Assembly (NCBI GenBank): GCA_920105625.2
Contig: OV050030.1
Span: forward strand, 425,820,240-425,884,239
Reading direction: 5' to 3'
Source of the DNA: Clusia tigrina
Taxonomy: Eukaryota; Arthropoda; Insecta; Diptera; Clusiidae
DNA length: 64,000 bases
A program made the translations under genes and the position numbers. The first letter of the stretch is position 1; each line of letters opens with the position of its first letter. The notes under the pieces were generated by a model, which did not search any database, was not told the DNA's origin, and saw nothing but the letters and a program-made list of their open reading frames with translations. Shown in pieces: positions 23,959 through 38,653 of this stretch.

Positions 23959-24237
23959 TTCAATGCACAGAGGTCAATGCACATAAAATGGATGATCTCA
24001 TCCGCTGTACGCTTCACTTGTACAATTCTTTTTGTGCACTATTGTTAAGCACCACTATTGTTAAACTATTTCTATGTTTAATTATTTAAGTTTATATTTA
24101 ATTGCTTCTTTTGCAAGAAAGTCTAATTTATTTTGTTATCTTTTCACTTTTAATTATTTTTATTATTATTTTTGGCTTTTTTGTCACTGCACATCACTTA
24201 TATCGACGTTCACTGTTCAAAGGTCTCTTCCTTCTTC
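23959..24237 (-). other. 5' UTR of element A
   Basis: About 279 nt beginning GAAGAAGGAAGAGACC on the minus strand. It contains GAACAGTGAACGTCGATATAAG-type sequence near its start, recalling GAACAGTTAACAGTCAACG in the element B leader. No own TATA box is obvious. The H4 TATA box just outside could supply the promoter. Confidence 0.65.
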
Positions 24238-24250
24238 ATAAAACTCCGGA
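24238..24250. repeat. Target-site duplication, right copy (element A)
   Basis: ATAAAACTCCGGA, perfect match to 19268-19280. Confidence 0.93.
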
Positions 24251-24264
24251 TACACGACCACTCG

Positions 24265-24272
24265 TATTTATA
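24265..24272 (-). promoter_or_regulatory. H4 TATA box captured by element A
   Basis: TATAAATA on the minus strand. The normal start site, about 30 nt on, falls at about 24242 inside the target duplication, so a transcript from it would contain the element from its first base. Confidence 0.75.
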
Positions 24273-24431
24273 CAAAAATACCCATATTCCATTTCATTCC
24301 GTCTCATTCGCACCTATTTACCTATACTACCACTGCATTCACTCTATTTTTATCAATGTGTGCAAAATGGCGGGAAACGCAAACGCTGGAAAACAGCGTT
24401 GTACAGCGTGGCATATTGCGATGCCGTTTAG

Positions 24432-24439
24432 TATAAATA
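24432..24439 (+). promoter_or_regulatory. H3 TATA box, unit 4
   Basis: TATAAATA, unaffected by the insertion. Confidence 0.8.
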
Positions 24440-24512
24440 GAGGTGGTATTGAAAATTTTAGGTTATTATTTGGTGAACAGTGAAGTGTGAATAGTGAATT
24501 AAAATTAATTAA

Positions 24513-24944
<432 letters not shown>

Positions 24945-25012
24945 AGCGATTCGCTGATAATGACGGCATAAGCAGATGACGACTACTCGATAAATTGAAT
25001 TCAAATACAATC

Positions 25013-25028
25013 GGTCCTTTTTAGGACC
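25013..25028 (+). terminator. H3 3' stem-loop, unit 4
   Basis: GGTCCTTTTTAGGACC. Confidence 0.92.
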
Positions 25029-25584
25029 ACAAAATTTATAAAAAAAAGAGAAGAAAACTATATGTGTGAACGAATTTCAATTCCATACTAAATTTACTCA
25101 CAATATATCATACTCTTGGGTGTGTATATAGAATATTTCATATTTATCAGATTCCAGAATTGCTCTTGCGAAAAGCGGAGCGTAGTTGTTAGGTGAAATT
25201 TTGCATTTCCATATTCTCTTTGACTCAAAGAATCCGACACACTCGTGTCTGGCTCAAATTGTCAATAACCTTTAATAATGATGGCAAAAACAATAATTTA
25301 ATACATATAATATAACAATATTATATTTTTTATCATGGTATTTCGCACTTCAAATATGGAAGATGGTGGAAAGCCAATTCCTAAATGGAGTTGAATTATT
25401 GGGGTGAAGTTAATTAATTTAGAATAAAAGAAAAAAATAACTTCATCTCGATTCAACTTCATTTAAATGAATCAAGCGGAAATAAAGCGGCGAGATGTCC
25501 ACAATATCAGTATGACACAAATTTAGTATTGATGCAGTTTCTTTCAAACACAAATTTATATCAATTTAATATATAATAGTTTGT

Positions 25585-25600
25585 CGTCCTGAAAAGGACG
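25585..25600 (-). terminator. H2A 3' stem-loop, unit 4
   Basis: Minus-strand CGTCCTTTTCAGGACG. Confidence 0.9.
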
Positions 25601-25677
25601 GATTTGTAATTGTGTCTGATTTCTACGTTCGTGGTTTGTGGTTTCTGGTTCCTGTTCCTGATTGAATGATTCACATT

Positions 25678-26061
25678 TTACGATGTTTTTTTCTCAGTCT
25701 TCTTTGGCAAGAGTACTGCTTGGATATTTGGTAGGACACCACCTTGAGCAATGGTAACGCCCGACAACAGTTTATTCAACTCTTCGTCGTTGCGGATGGC
25801 CAATTGCAAATGACGTGGAATGATTCTTGTCTTCTTGTTGTCACGAGCAGCATTTCCAGCCAATTCAAGAACTTCGGCGGCCAAGTATTCCATCACAGCT
25901 GCCAAATAAACTGGAGCTCCCGCACCTACTCGTTCCGCATAGTTGCCTTTACGCAATAAACGGTGAATACGTCCAACGGGAAACTGGAGACCAGCACGAT
26001 TCGAGCGAGTCTTTGATTTACCGCCACCTTTAACTTTTCCACCTTTTCCACGACCAGACAT
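25678..26061 (-). CDS. His2A: Histone H2A, unit 4
   Basis: 127 residues, identical protein. Confidence 0.97.
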   Translation of the reverse strand: MSGRGKGGKVKGGGKSKTRSNRAGLQFPVGRIHRLLRKGNYAERVGAGAPVYLAAVMEYLAAEVLELAGNAARDNKKTRIIPRHLQLAIRNDEELNKLLSGVTIAQGGVLPNIQAVLLPKKTEKKTS

Positions 26062-26345
26062 TTTTCAAAAATTCAAATTTCAAATTTAATTCACAACTTA
26101 CAATTCACAAATTTTACTTTTCCTATTATTATTTCTTTAACTGCCGTATTTGTGCTTTTTCCTCACCCTCTTTTCTTCATTGTGTTGCGTGTTCAGTTTT
26201 TGACGGCGTGCGGATGCCGACTGAAGAAGACGCATTTCAATTGTGGAAATAGGCGCGTGAATGCGGAGAGAATTTGAAATTAAAAGTGAAGTGAATTTGT
26301 GAGAATAAATTAATTGGTTCTTTTTGACTTGAATTGAAATTGAAA

Positions 26346-26717
26346 ATGCCGCCAAAAACTAGTGGAAAAGCCGCCAAGAAGGCGGGCAAGGCCCAAAAGA
26401 ACATCGCCAAAGGAGATAAGAAGAAGAGGCGCAAGAGGAAGGAGAGTTACGCTATCTACATTTACAAAGTGCTGAAGCAAGTGCACCCTGACACTGGTGT
26501 TTCTTCGAAAGCAATGAGCATCATGAACAGTTTTGTGAATGATATCTTTGAACGTATTGCGGCTGAGTCGTCCCGATTGGCGCAGTACAATAAGAAATCG
26601 ACCATTACCAGTCGCGAGATCCAAACTGCTGTTCGACTTTTGTTGCCTGGTGAGTTGGCTAAGCACGCTGTGAGCGAAGGCACAAAAGCTGTAACAAAAT
26701 ACACCAGCTCAAAGTAA
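26346..26717 (+). CDS. His2B: Histone H2B, unit 4
   Basis: 123 residues, identical protein. Confidence 0.97.
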   Translation: MPPKTSGKAAKKAGKAQKNIAKGDKKKRRKRKESYAIYIYKVLKQVHPDTGVSSKAMSIMNSFVNDIFERIAAESSRLAQYNKKSTITSREIQTAVRLLLPGELAKHAVSEGTKAVTKYTSSK

Positions 26718-26783
26718 ATAAGTATGAGAAGAAAAATGCCCCGCGGCAACGGAGACAACGAGAACAATCAACGAATAAACAAC

Positions 26784-26799
26784 GGCCCTTTTCAGGGCC
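26784..26799 (+). terminator. H2B 3' stem-loop, unit 4
   Basis: GGCCCTTTTCAGGGCC. Confidence 0.93.
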
Positions 26800-28193
26800 A
26801 CAAAAAATATTTAAAAAGATGATATAAATTATTTAAATTTCTCTTGAGCAGAACACACTTAAAATGCCCAAGTTGGTTTTACAGAGAGATTCTAGTCAAT
26901 CCAAGTACACCTCCCATTTGCATATTTGTAAATTTATATTAATATAGAAATACAACTTTCTTAAAATGGGCTTTTGTTTGCTGGAATATATTTTTTCTTT
27001 CAAATAGGATTGGGGTTTTCATTTGTGCATATTTTTAATTGACTGCTTGATACTCGTATAATTAAAATAGACTCTCAAATGAATTCTGATAGAGGCAATT
27101 TTCCGCTTACGAGGGCATTTTTTTGTTGATATCAACTAATGTAAGGCTTAAATTTTATTATTACATCAAAATACTCATAATATTTATGGTTATTCTGCTC
27201 TCCGCAGACATCAATTATCATTTGCTCGCACGCATCTGAAATTTTAAGAATTTTTTTTATTTACATTCGAGTATATTGAATTGAAAATTATTTAAAAAAA
27301 ATTGCTAGAATGCGATTATTTGTGCTGTTTGGATATATTTCAATATGTATACCTTGATAAATATTTTGATGTGCAATCATTTTACTCATATTTCTGCGTA
27401 GTAGGATAAAAATAATTTATTTTTCAAATTCATATGCACGCCTCTTTCAATTCAAAGTCCACACTTTACTTTCAAAGGAAAAGCTTACAAAATGCGAACA
27501 ATTAAAATAATTTTAGCTAGAATTTATTTATTTTGTTATATTATTTGATATGAGTGAATAATTTTTGAAGGAAACCTTGAATTAAAATATCGTCATAAAA
27601 GGAAATTTCGTATGGAAGGCGATGCCGCTGCATTTACTCACGATATGCACCATGAATTGACGGCAATTTGAAAAAATCATTTTAATTATCTAGCTAAGAA
27701 TAAATAGGATAAAATTAGTAATAAATACTTCTAACAGTTTCAGTTAAGTATAAAAATACGTTTCCGTCCGATTTCGTATTATTATTAATTAATTATAAGA
27801 GTTTTTGTGAAAAATTTTTGCTAAAATCATTTTAAAATTCGAACAAAATCCTCAATAGAGTTCTTAAGACGGGTGAAAAGAAGAAAAATTGATTGAAAAC
27901 ACAAAATTTAGTTTATAGTGGAAGTGTTTAAATAGTTGAGAGAGGAGGAACTGTTCGATTAACTTTTTTAAAATTAAAATAAGATTTGAAATGATCAATA
28001 ATGGCACCTTCAAATGTACTGAGCGATAAAATTTTGTTGCATGACTCTACTCGGTGCTTCTCAGTTTTTCAGGTCGCCTTAACTCGCACAAGAATGGGAA
28101 AATTTGTGATTCAGTTGAAAGGTGACTAATTAAAGTGTTGATTTGTAGTTGAATTTTTGAGTTCAGTTGAGTTGAATTGAAGTATATAAGAAA

Positions 28194-28937
28194 ATGTCTG
28201 AAAGTGTTGTTGCTGGTGTTACTGCCTCTCCAGTTGTGGCTACTGCTGCTTTGAAGAAGTCGGGTGGAAAGAAAGCCGCTGCAGCTGGAAGCAAAAAAAT
28301 CAAGAAGCCAACGAGCGCGCCAACTCATCCACCGACACAGCAAATGGTCGATGCATCAATTAAAAGTTTAAAGGAACGTGGTGGTTCATCATTATTGGCG
28401 ATTAAGAAGTACATCAGTGCCACGTACAAATGTGATGCTCAGAAATTGGCACCGTTCATTAAGAAGTATTTAAAATCTGCGGTTGTAAGTGGTAAATTAA
28501 TCCAAACCAAAGGTAAGGGTGCAACTGGTTCATTCAAATTGTCAGCAGCTGGCGGCAAGGATCCATCTGGAAAATCGAAGGCAAAGTCTGTGGTTAAAAA
28601 GGTGAGTTCGGGTGCAGCTAAGAAGAAGCCTTCAACCAGCGCCGCCGCAAAGAAGGTTAAGAAAGCGTCAGCATCAGCAGCGACTGTAAAAAAGTCGAGT
28701 AGTGCGACTGCCGACAAGAAGAAAAGTGAGAAAGCAAAAGTAAAAAGTGTGAAGAAGAGTGGTATCGTGAAAGCCAAGTCCACCGTCGCTAAACCAACTA
28801 AGCCTAAAGCTAGTGCAGCAAAGCCGAAGGCGGCACCAAAGGCAAAAGCGGTTAATGCGAAACCGAAAAAGGCCGCCGCACCTGCATCTGGAGCGAAAAA
28901 AGCAGCTGCGACTAAGAAACCAGCAGCTAAAAAGTAA
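28194..28937 (+). CDS. His1: Linker histone H1, unit 4
   Basis: 247 residues, identical protein. It is the last histone gene before the array edge. Confidence 0.97.
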   Translation: MSESVVAGVTASPVVATAALKKSGGKKAAAAGSKKIKKPTSAPTHPPTQQMVDASIKSLKERGGSSLLAIKKYISATYKCDAQKLAPFIKKYLKSAVVSGKLIQTKGKGATGSFKLSAAGGKDPSGKSKAKSVVKKVSSGAAKKKPSTSAAAKKVKKASASAATVKKSSSATADKKKSEKAKVKSVKKSGIVKAKSTVAKPTKPKASAAKPKAAPKAKAVNAKPKKAAAPASGAKKAAATKKPAAKK

Positions 28938-29020
28938 ATTTATTTCGAAACAGGAAAAACAAAATACCAACCAGTATTGTTCGAAATAATTGGAAAAGAA
29001 AGAATGATACTCGCAAAAAA

Positions 29021-29036
29021 AGCCCTTTTCAGGGCT
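29021..29036 (+). terminator. H1 3' stem-loop, unit 4
   Basis: AGCCCTTTTCAGGGCT, moved 5 bp closer to the gene by a small deletion. Confidence 0.9.
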
Positions 29037-29544
29037 ATCAAAATATATTTTGAAAGAGATGAATTAATAATATTTTGAATATTGAGATTTGTTTCAGTTT
29101 TGAGAAAAATATTAAAACTAAAGGTAGAGAAGCAATTTGATGATAAATAAAAAAATACAGTTTGATATTTGCACTCAATTTTGATCGATTGAAATTTTTT
29201 CAATATGTTTAACAAAAAAATAATTGCAATTTTTTTAGAATTATAATTTTCTTTTTCACATTCGAAACAAATACAATTGATTTTTTGGATTATTGAGGTG
29301 TAAGGTAGTTTTTCCACAAAACTCAGCGTCGAAACTCATTAATAATTGTTTGAAAGACTTTTTCTAAAGAACTGTGCTATAAGTAATAAAAAAAGGGGAA
29401 TGCTTTGCTGGTTCAAAAAATTATCGGTTTTGTTGATGTTTTTCTGAGCCTTCTCGGCAGTGTCCCATTCAATACCATTCTGTATGACAATTTTAGGTTT
29501 TTTTTATATTTTCGAATCCACAACCGACTCATTCAAATTTTACC

Positions 29545-30400
29545 TGAAACTGAAGGTAGAAGATTACGTTTCCAAAAAAATTACATTATCTATAGTAATT
29601 TTGTAGATACTTATCGCAATGGTGCACTTATTAGGTGGTCGCAAGGGAAAATCACTCTTCTTCTTGATCGTTTTTCACATTCGTCATTTTTTAAAAGGTT
29701 TTTTAGAGATCAGCGTTCAGTTTTCACTTAACTCACAATTCAACTGACAATCTAATTTAATGAAATTGTTGTTGCAGTCATGCGGCCACCTTATTAGTGC
29801 TCACTGCTTGACACTTTAAATGTCACTATTCATGAGTCATTACATTAGTGAATCCATAACATATGCAAAGACTAATTCCTTGCGTCTGCACAAAATTAAA
29901 AGAAATCACTATCATAGATGATCACGCTAATAGATGATCATAATACATGCAACTTAAGGAAATTAGTAGTTTACAAGGGATTTATCATCGAAATAAATTT
30001 TGCTGTTACATGTAGTTTGAATTTTCACCATGATAGAAGGCGACTATAACAGCTGAGCAGTGTGGTCTCCCACAAGGACTAGGATAAATAAAAAAAATAA
30101 AAATGTATTTTATACACAAAATAAATATATCACCACACCAAATGAAGTTGCCGCTACTTCAGTTAATTTGTTAAGCCAAAATATAGGCGACAGAGACAAC
30201 CAAATTCCCCTTTCAACATTTCGTCCAGTAATTTTGCTGGGAGGAAAACCAGAAACAGATGATATCCTTTATGTTACTGATTAAGCTTGCAACAACAAGC
30301 AGCAGGAATTATATAATTTCTACAGAATATTACTTCACCTTGCAATTACGCGTGATCCACACTACACAATTTTATTTGATCGTTGTTACTTCAAAGAAGG
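29545..30400. other. Array-flanking DNA, unidentified
   Basis: Starts with CTGAAACTGAAGG where the histone unit stops. AT-rich, with no gene recognised. A 74-codon frame at 30060-30284 resembles nothing I know. The region probably consists of old mobile-element debris, given what follows. Confidence 0.5.
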
Positions 30401-30540
30401 AGAAAGTGACGAAACCTCACTGCACCTGATCACAGACTGCGGAACATTGGCACACAAAAGACTCGGGTGTTTTGGAGAATATATCTTAGATATGAGCAAG
30501 ATCCCTCATCTTGATTCCTCCAAAATATATGAATTCCTGG
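30401..30540 (+). pseudogene. 3' fragment of non-LTR ORF2 (shared with 62639-62774)
   Basis: Reads ESDETSLHLITDCGTLAHKR and continues CFGEYILDMSKIP in one frame. This is the Cys/His-rich C-terminal region typical of RNase H-bearing non-LTR elements (R1/LOA/I group). Nearly the same sequence recurs at 62639-62774. Confidence 0.6.
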
Positions 30541-30839
30541 CACACCTTCTGGGGTTCCAGGGTGATTAATCCCAAAGGTAAGCAATTATTCTCTGCTCTT
30601 ATAAATCGTCGCAAACAAACTTCATTTCGTGTCCTCATCCAACATATTGGCCTGCAGATCCTCGAAAAATACCAGATCTTATTGACTTTGGGATAATAAA
30701 AGATATCAAGAAAATTTGTTTTTAGCCGAGCCATGCCTTGACTTATCTTCTGTTCATTCACCGGTAGCAATTAAACTATTTAAAAAGCTTTAGTTTACGA
30801 CTCTAATTACTTAACCTCTTCAATAACTAGGTTATATGG

Positions 30840-33600
30840 CTGTCCTAAGACTCACTTAGACCTTTTCAAGGCCCATTGTGGCCACTAGAGCTTTTTCCCC
30901 CCACACCTCCGGATCCTCCTTAAACCATCCAGTGGATTTAATAAAAGTAGCCACTTTCGTTAGCTTCATCCGGGAAATCCCCTCAATGCTGTCAAGAAAT
31001 GCAAATCCAAGAGTGCAGAACCTTTTTCTGTGCAGAGCAATGCACCCACAGAGGAGGTGTTCCTCTTCTTCGACATCTTGACAGGTCCTACAAAAGTCAT
31101 GTTGGAGTACCCCCAGTCTACTTGCGTGTCTACCAACCAAACAGTGACCCGTCAGTACCTCTATTACAAATTTAATATCCCGTCTATTAAATGTCAACAG
31201 CAGTTTTGAACGGTCGCGATTCAATTCCGGCCAAGTTTGTCGACTTGTTAGGCAGGATACAATTGTCTCCATCTAACATTTGCCACTTCGACAGCGTATC
31301 TGTCTATTAGCAATTTGTATGTTGCTAAAGGCATTGGAAATGGAACTTTATCCGTAAGGATAGTTACTGTTGTCCCCATCCAGCCTTGCAATTGCCCTCT
31401 ATATCCCTATAGCCCGGCAACCAGACCAGGTATATATTAAAGTATTCAGATAATTCAATTAATACTTTATGGCATTTTAACATGGTTTTCGACGACAGTC
31501 TTACTGCCTCCAGTGATTTTATGGCCGCTTGGCTGTCCGAGTAGGTATATGTATATATCCCTCGTGGATAGAGGAATATTCTTTATATGTAGCATACCCT
31601 CTCCTATTGCTATTACCTCTGCCTGGAACACACTACAATGGTCCGGCACGCGGAAGGATAAACTGACGCTCAGCTTTTCACAAAATACACCTCCACCCAC
31701 CCGATCATTAAGTTTTGAACCGTCAGTGTAAATGCTAACTTCAGTTCGATGTTTTGACTGCTCAAAAATTCACCTGTTGACGAGATGAGTGAGAGCTCGC
31801 ATTGTCATGATGGAGAATGATTCGTCTTTGGCGGTTGATTTTACGAATTTCTCCGAAGACTTCCGGCAAACAAATGGTCGTGTACCACTCAGAATTGACC
31901 ATCCTAAGTTGCTCAAGTAGAACAGTGGCCACATGACCCATTCGGCCGAAGAAACAGGCGACCATTTGCTTCGCTGTGCTTCTTCCACGAACAACTTTTG
32001 TTGGATTTAGCTCGTCTTGGAATACCCACACGGTCGATTGTGGTTTTGTTTCCGGCTCATAAGCATATATCCATGATTCGTCACCTGTCACGATTTTATA
32101 CACGTCTTTTGAAGCACCACGGTCGAACTTTTTAATCATTTCCTTGCACTAATTATGTGGGATCCAATCTTTTTTACAGCCAAATGTTCATGCAATATTG
32201 AATGTATGGAAGTGGAAGTAATGCCCAAGGTGTCCTCTATCTCACGATATGTCACAAGATGATCTTGCTTTATCAGTTCACGCACTGCATCGATGCTTTG
32301 TGGCACAACAACCGATTTTGGACAACCTTCAGGGAGTTCGTCGGCGACCGAACTACGACCACGATTGAATTCACTATACCAGCGGTATACTGTAGTTTTT
32401 GATAGTGCTCTATCGCCATACAAAGATCTGCCAGTTGATCGACACATTCTTGTTGAAATAATCCACGTCGAAAGCTGTGAAAAATAATCCAACGAAAACC
32501 TTCTCTTGAAATTTCCATTTTTTGTCCAAATTGATTTTCTTAACTCACGGTAAACGAAACCAATAGCACTTGTACATCAACACGTTGTGAGTACGTTTAT
32601 GCTAAAAAATGTCAAACTATATTATGGTGTTGCCAGATTTTAGCTATTGACATTAGTGTTGCCAGTTCCCGAAGTATAAATAGTACCCCTCGTAATACCA
32701 GTTCTGTTTTATTGGCGTTTATGGCCAAACCACATGATTCTGACCATAGACTTAGCTCATATAATATGCTTTGCATGACTTCACAGGCGTGTTGGGGAAT
32801 TGCCTTTTACTGAGATTGCAATATCGCCTGCATAGACAACAATGTGCACTCTTCCCTCCTCTAAGCCCTTGAACAGTTTATTCATTGTCAGTACCCAAAG
32901 GAGAGGAGACAGCACGCCGCCTTGAGGCCTGCTGACGGATCTACGTAACCTCGAGGCACCTAATGTTGAGTTCACAAATCTGCATATTAGCATTTGTTCG
33001 ATGAAAACAACCAGCGCTCCGGGGACACGGTTATAGCCTTGGGTAGGATATTATTAAAAGTGCCCTCAATGACGAGGAAAGCTACCAATGTGTATTCGTT
33101 GTCGTCCATTGATTTCTCAATTACCGTCACTAGCGAATTCAAAGCCGTTTCTGTAGATTTACCGTACGCGTGTTGTGAAGTCGCCATTTGAGATGGGGTT
33201 ATTATTTCCCTGATATATGTTTCTATATAAGAGAGTTTTCAATAAAAAAGAAGAAAGACTGATAGGCCTGAATTCCTTTGGACTAACATGCGTACTTTCC
33301 CTGCCTTTGGGATAAAAATAGTTATTAACCATTCCATAATGTAGCTTACTGAATACTGTAGTTGAGCTAGGAAGATCCCGTCTGGTCCCGGCGACTTAAA
33401 GGGTTTAAAGGTTTTTACGGCCCACGTGATGCTAGCCTCCGAAATGATATTTAGAATTTCGGACTTTGCCCTAGTATATGTGCAGTTCCCATTCCACCCG
33501 TTGTAGGGTAATCAGGAAAGTGTGCATTTAATAACAGACTTAGAGATTCCTCACTTGATTCTGTCCATTCTGTAATTCCACATCACTAATTTGGATTTCG
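30840..33600 (-). mobile_element. Degenerate R1/LOA-like non-LTR retrotransposon, interrupted by mariner
   Basis: Minus-strand remnant. From right to left it shows RT parts (THFPDYPTTG-like linker near 33500; HAYGKSTETALNSLV and FLVIEGTFNNILPKAI at 32987-33187; PQGGVLSPLLW and the active-site region VVYAGDIAIS at 32781-32940, where YADD has become YAGD). The RNase H part follows (IYTDGSKL and VFQAEVIAIGEG, 31467-31744). The C-terminal zinc-finger tail (LTGHCLVGRHASRLG, then CRTCQDVEEEEHLLCGC) is at 30856-31272. Frames are broken repeatedly, so the element is dead. It is split by a mariner at about 31745-32685. Confidence 0.75.
31745..32685 (-). mobile_element. Broken mariner-type DNA transposon
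   Basis: Minus-strand mariner transposase in several frames. The N-terminal helix-turn-helix region (FHSFRRGLFQQECVDQL, then DRALSKTTVYRWYSEFNRGR and DTLGITSTSIHSILHEHL) is at 32136-32518. The catalytic part, with GDESWIYAYEPETK and HHDNASSHSS holding the first two aspartates, is at 31762-32139. The third aspartate region (YSPDLAP-type) is absent: sequence passes from QNIEL directly into the RNase H of the host element at about 31745. Frameshifts plus the 3' truncation make it inactive. No clean inverted repeats or TA duplication could be placed. Confidence 0.75.
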
Positions 33601-34080
33601 CCCAAAACACAGTTCAATAGAGCAGGTAAATCGCATCACCAGCGAAATAAGAAACGCTTTCGTGGATAAAAAGTAATGCTCGGCAGTTTTCCTTGATATT
33701 GCTCAGGCGTTTGATCGGGTCTGGCACGCTGGTCTCATATATATAAAATCTGCAAATTTTTGCCTGCAAGCGTGCACCAGATACTAAAATCGTATTTGTA
33801 CAATCGCAAGTACAGAATGAAATTTTAGGAGTTTGTTACCCCTGACTTTAACATTAAAGCTTGTGTCCCACAGGGAAGTATACTCGGGCCTATTCTTTAC
33901 CTAGTTTTTACTTCGGATTTACCCACAAGCAGTCGCCTTTTGACGTCGACGTTTGCTGACGATACTGCCATTCTGAGCTACCATAAAAATCCGAGAATTG
34001 CATCGAGAGATCTCAGTGAGCACTGCAAACTAATTGAGTCATGGCTGGCTAACTGTATCCCGGAGTTGTCAAATATGAGC
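33601..34080 (+). pseudogene. Jockey-type reverse transcriptase remnant
   Basis: Plus-strand fragment of RT fingers and palm: CSAVFLDIAQAFDRVWHAGL, then VPQGSILGPILYLVFTSDLP and FADDTAILS, followed by an IESWLANC tail. In-frame stops after DKK and RMKF show decay. It is unrelated in detail to histone-site elements A and B. Confidence 0.7.
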
Positions 34081-34372
34081 AATGTGCGATCATAATTGAC
34101 CAAATTGAAAGGAATGGAGAAATACATAAGAGCTGCTTAAAGTGGTACACAATTGATATAAAATACATTTTATAGTTAAATGGACTCATAATTTCTTCAT
34201 AATGTTCAAATTTCACAAAAATAACAATAAAAAAAACTCTTATTCACTCAAATCAAAACTATTTGTAATTGTTTGCATATTTGTTCTGATCGCATTTTTC
34301 TAAAAATTCAATTTTTACAGCTACGTCGGGAAAATTGGTTCAAAAAAATTTGTTCTTGTAGTCACCATGTAA
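34081..34372. other. No feature recognised
   Basis: AT-rich stretch between two transposon remnants; nothing identified. Confidence 0.5.
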
Positions 34373-34885
34373 CCCTACGTCTCCACGGGCAATTTTTGAT
34401 GGCATAACATCTGTCAAATTTGATTGCAATGTTAGCAATATTTGAATGGTGGGCATTGCGATGTTATGCCATTGTCATTTTGAAAATGCCGTCAAGCAAT
34501 CTAGTTCGCAGTACCCACGCTTCAAAAATTTTTTATTTATACGATGAAGAGGAAAAAAGAAGGAAACCGAAATTCTGGGTGAATCCTTTATTACAAAGAA
34601 TGCAAATGCACAGTCTCCATTCATTTTAGCGTTTTTATTAATTTAATAGATGCGGTAAAACGAAAATGTCCGACGATGCTTCCACTGTGAGCGTCACGAA
34701 AAAGTGAAAAATGGCTGTCAAACAAACAAAATGACAACTGATTGCAACACAGCACGTTGGCAATTTATGGCATAACATATTTCATAACATAAATTGCCAA
34801 CTTAAAGCAATTTGGAGTCTCCATTGGCAATTTGCTTGAAATTGCCAATGGCATGCCATTAAAAATTGCCCGTGGAGACGTAGGG
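34373..34885. mobile_element. PIF/Harbinger-like non-autonomous element
   Basis: 513-bp element with matching terminal inverted repeats CCCTACGTCTCCACGGGCAA and its reverse complement at the right end, flanked by TAA on both sides (34370-34372, 34886-34888), the usual Harbinger duplication. Subterminal GGCATAACAT motifs are also inverted. It contains a relic reading YDEEEKRRKPKFWVNPLLQR at about 34540-34600, which resembles the N-terminal FWV(H/N)P motif of Harbinger transposases, so it is an internally deleted derivative of an autonomous element. Confidence 0.75.
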
Positions 34886-34888
34886 TAA

Positions 34889-38653
<3,765 letters not shown>

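Larger units (their letters stand above)
19281..24237 (-). mobile_element. Complete non-LTR retrotransposon, element A, inserted at the H4 start site
   Basis: 4957-bp insertion flanked by a perfect 13-bp duplication of the H4-H3 spacer. On the minus strand it reads 5' UTR (about 279 nt), ORF1, ORF2 overlapping by 14 nt, then a 3' UTR of about 315 nt. There are no terminal repeats. ORF2 has an APE-type endonuclease and a reverse transcriptase but no RNase H, and ORF1 has three zinc knuckles; together this points to the Jockey clade. Both ORFs are open, so it may be an active copy. The 3' end is A/T-rich, ending AAATTCAAATTCAAT, without a long poly(A). The orientation is that of H4, and the 5' end lies about 35 bp downstream of the H4 TATA box. 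Its relationship to named families could not be tested here. Confidence 0.95.

Noticed and set aside
19281..24237. R1/R2 or LTR retrotransposon identity for element A
   Set aside because: No RNase H, no restriction-like endonuclease and no long terminal repeats; motif order fits the Jockey clade.
30060..30284. 74-codon plus frame near the array border
   Set aside because: No recognisable family, begins at a non-ATG codon or chance start in AT-rich DNA.
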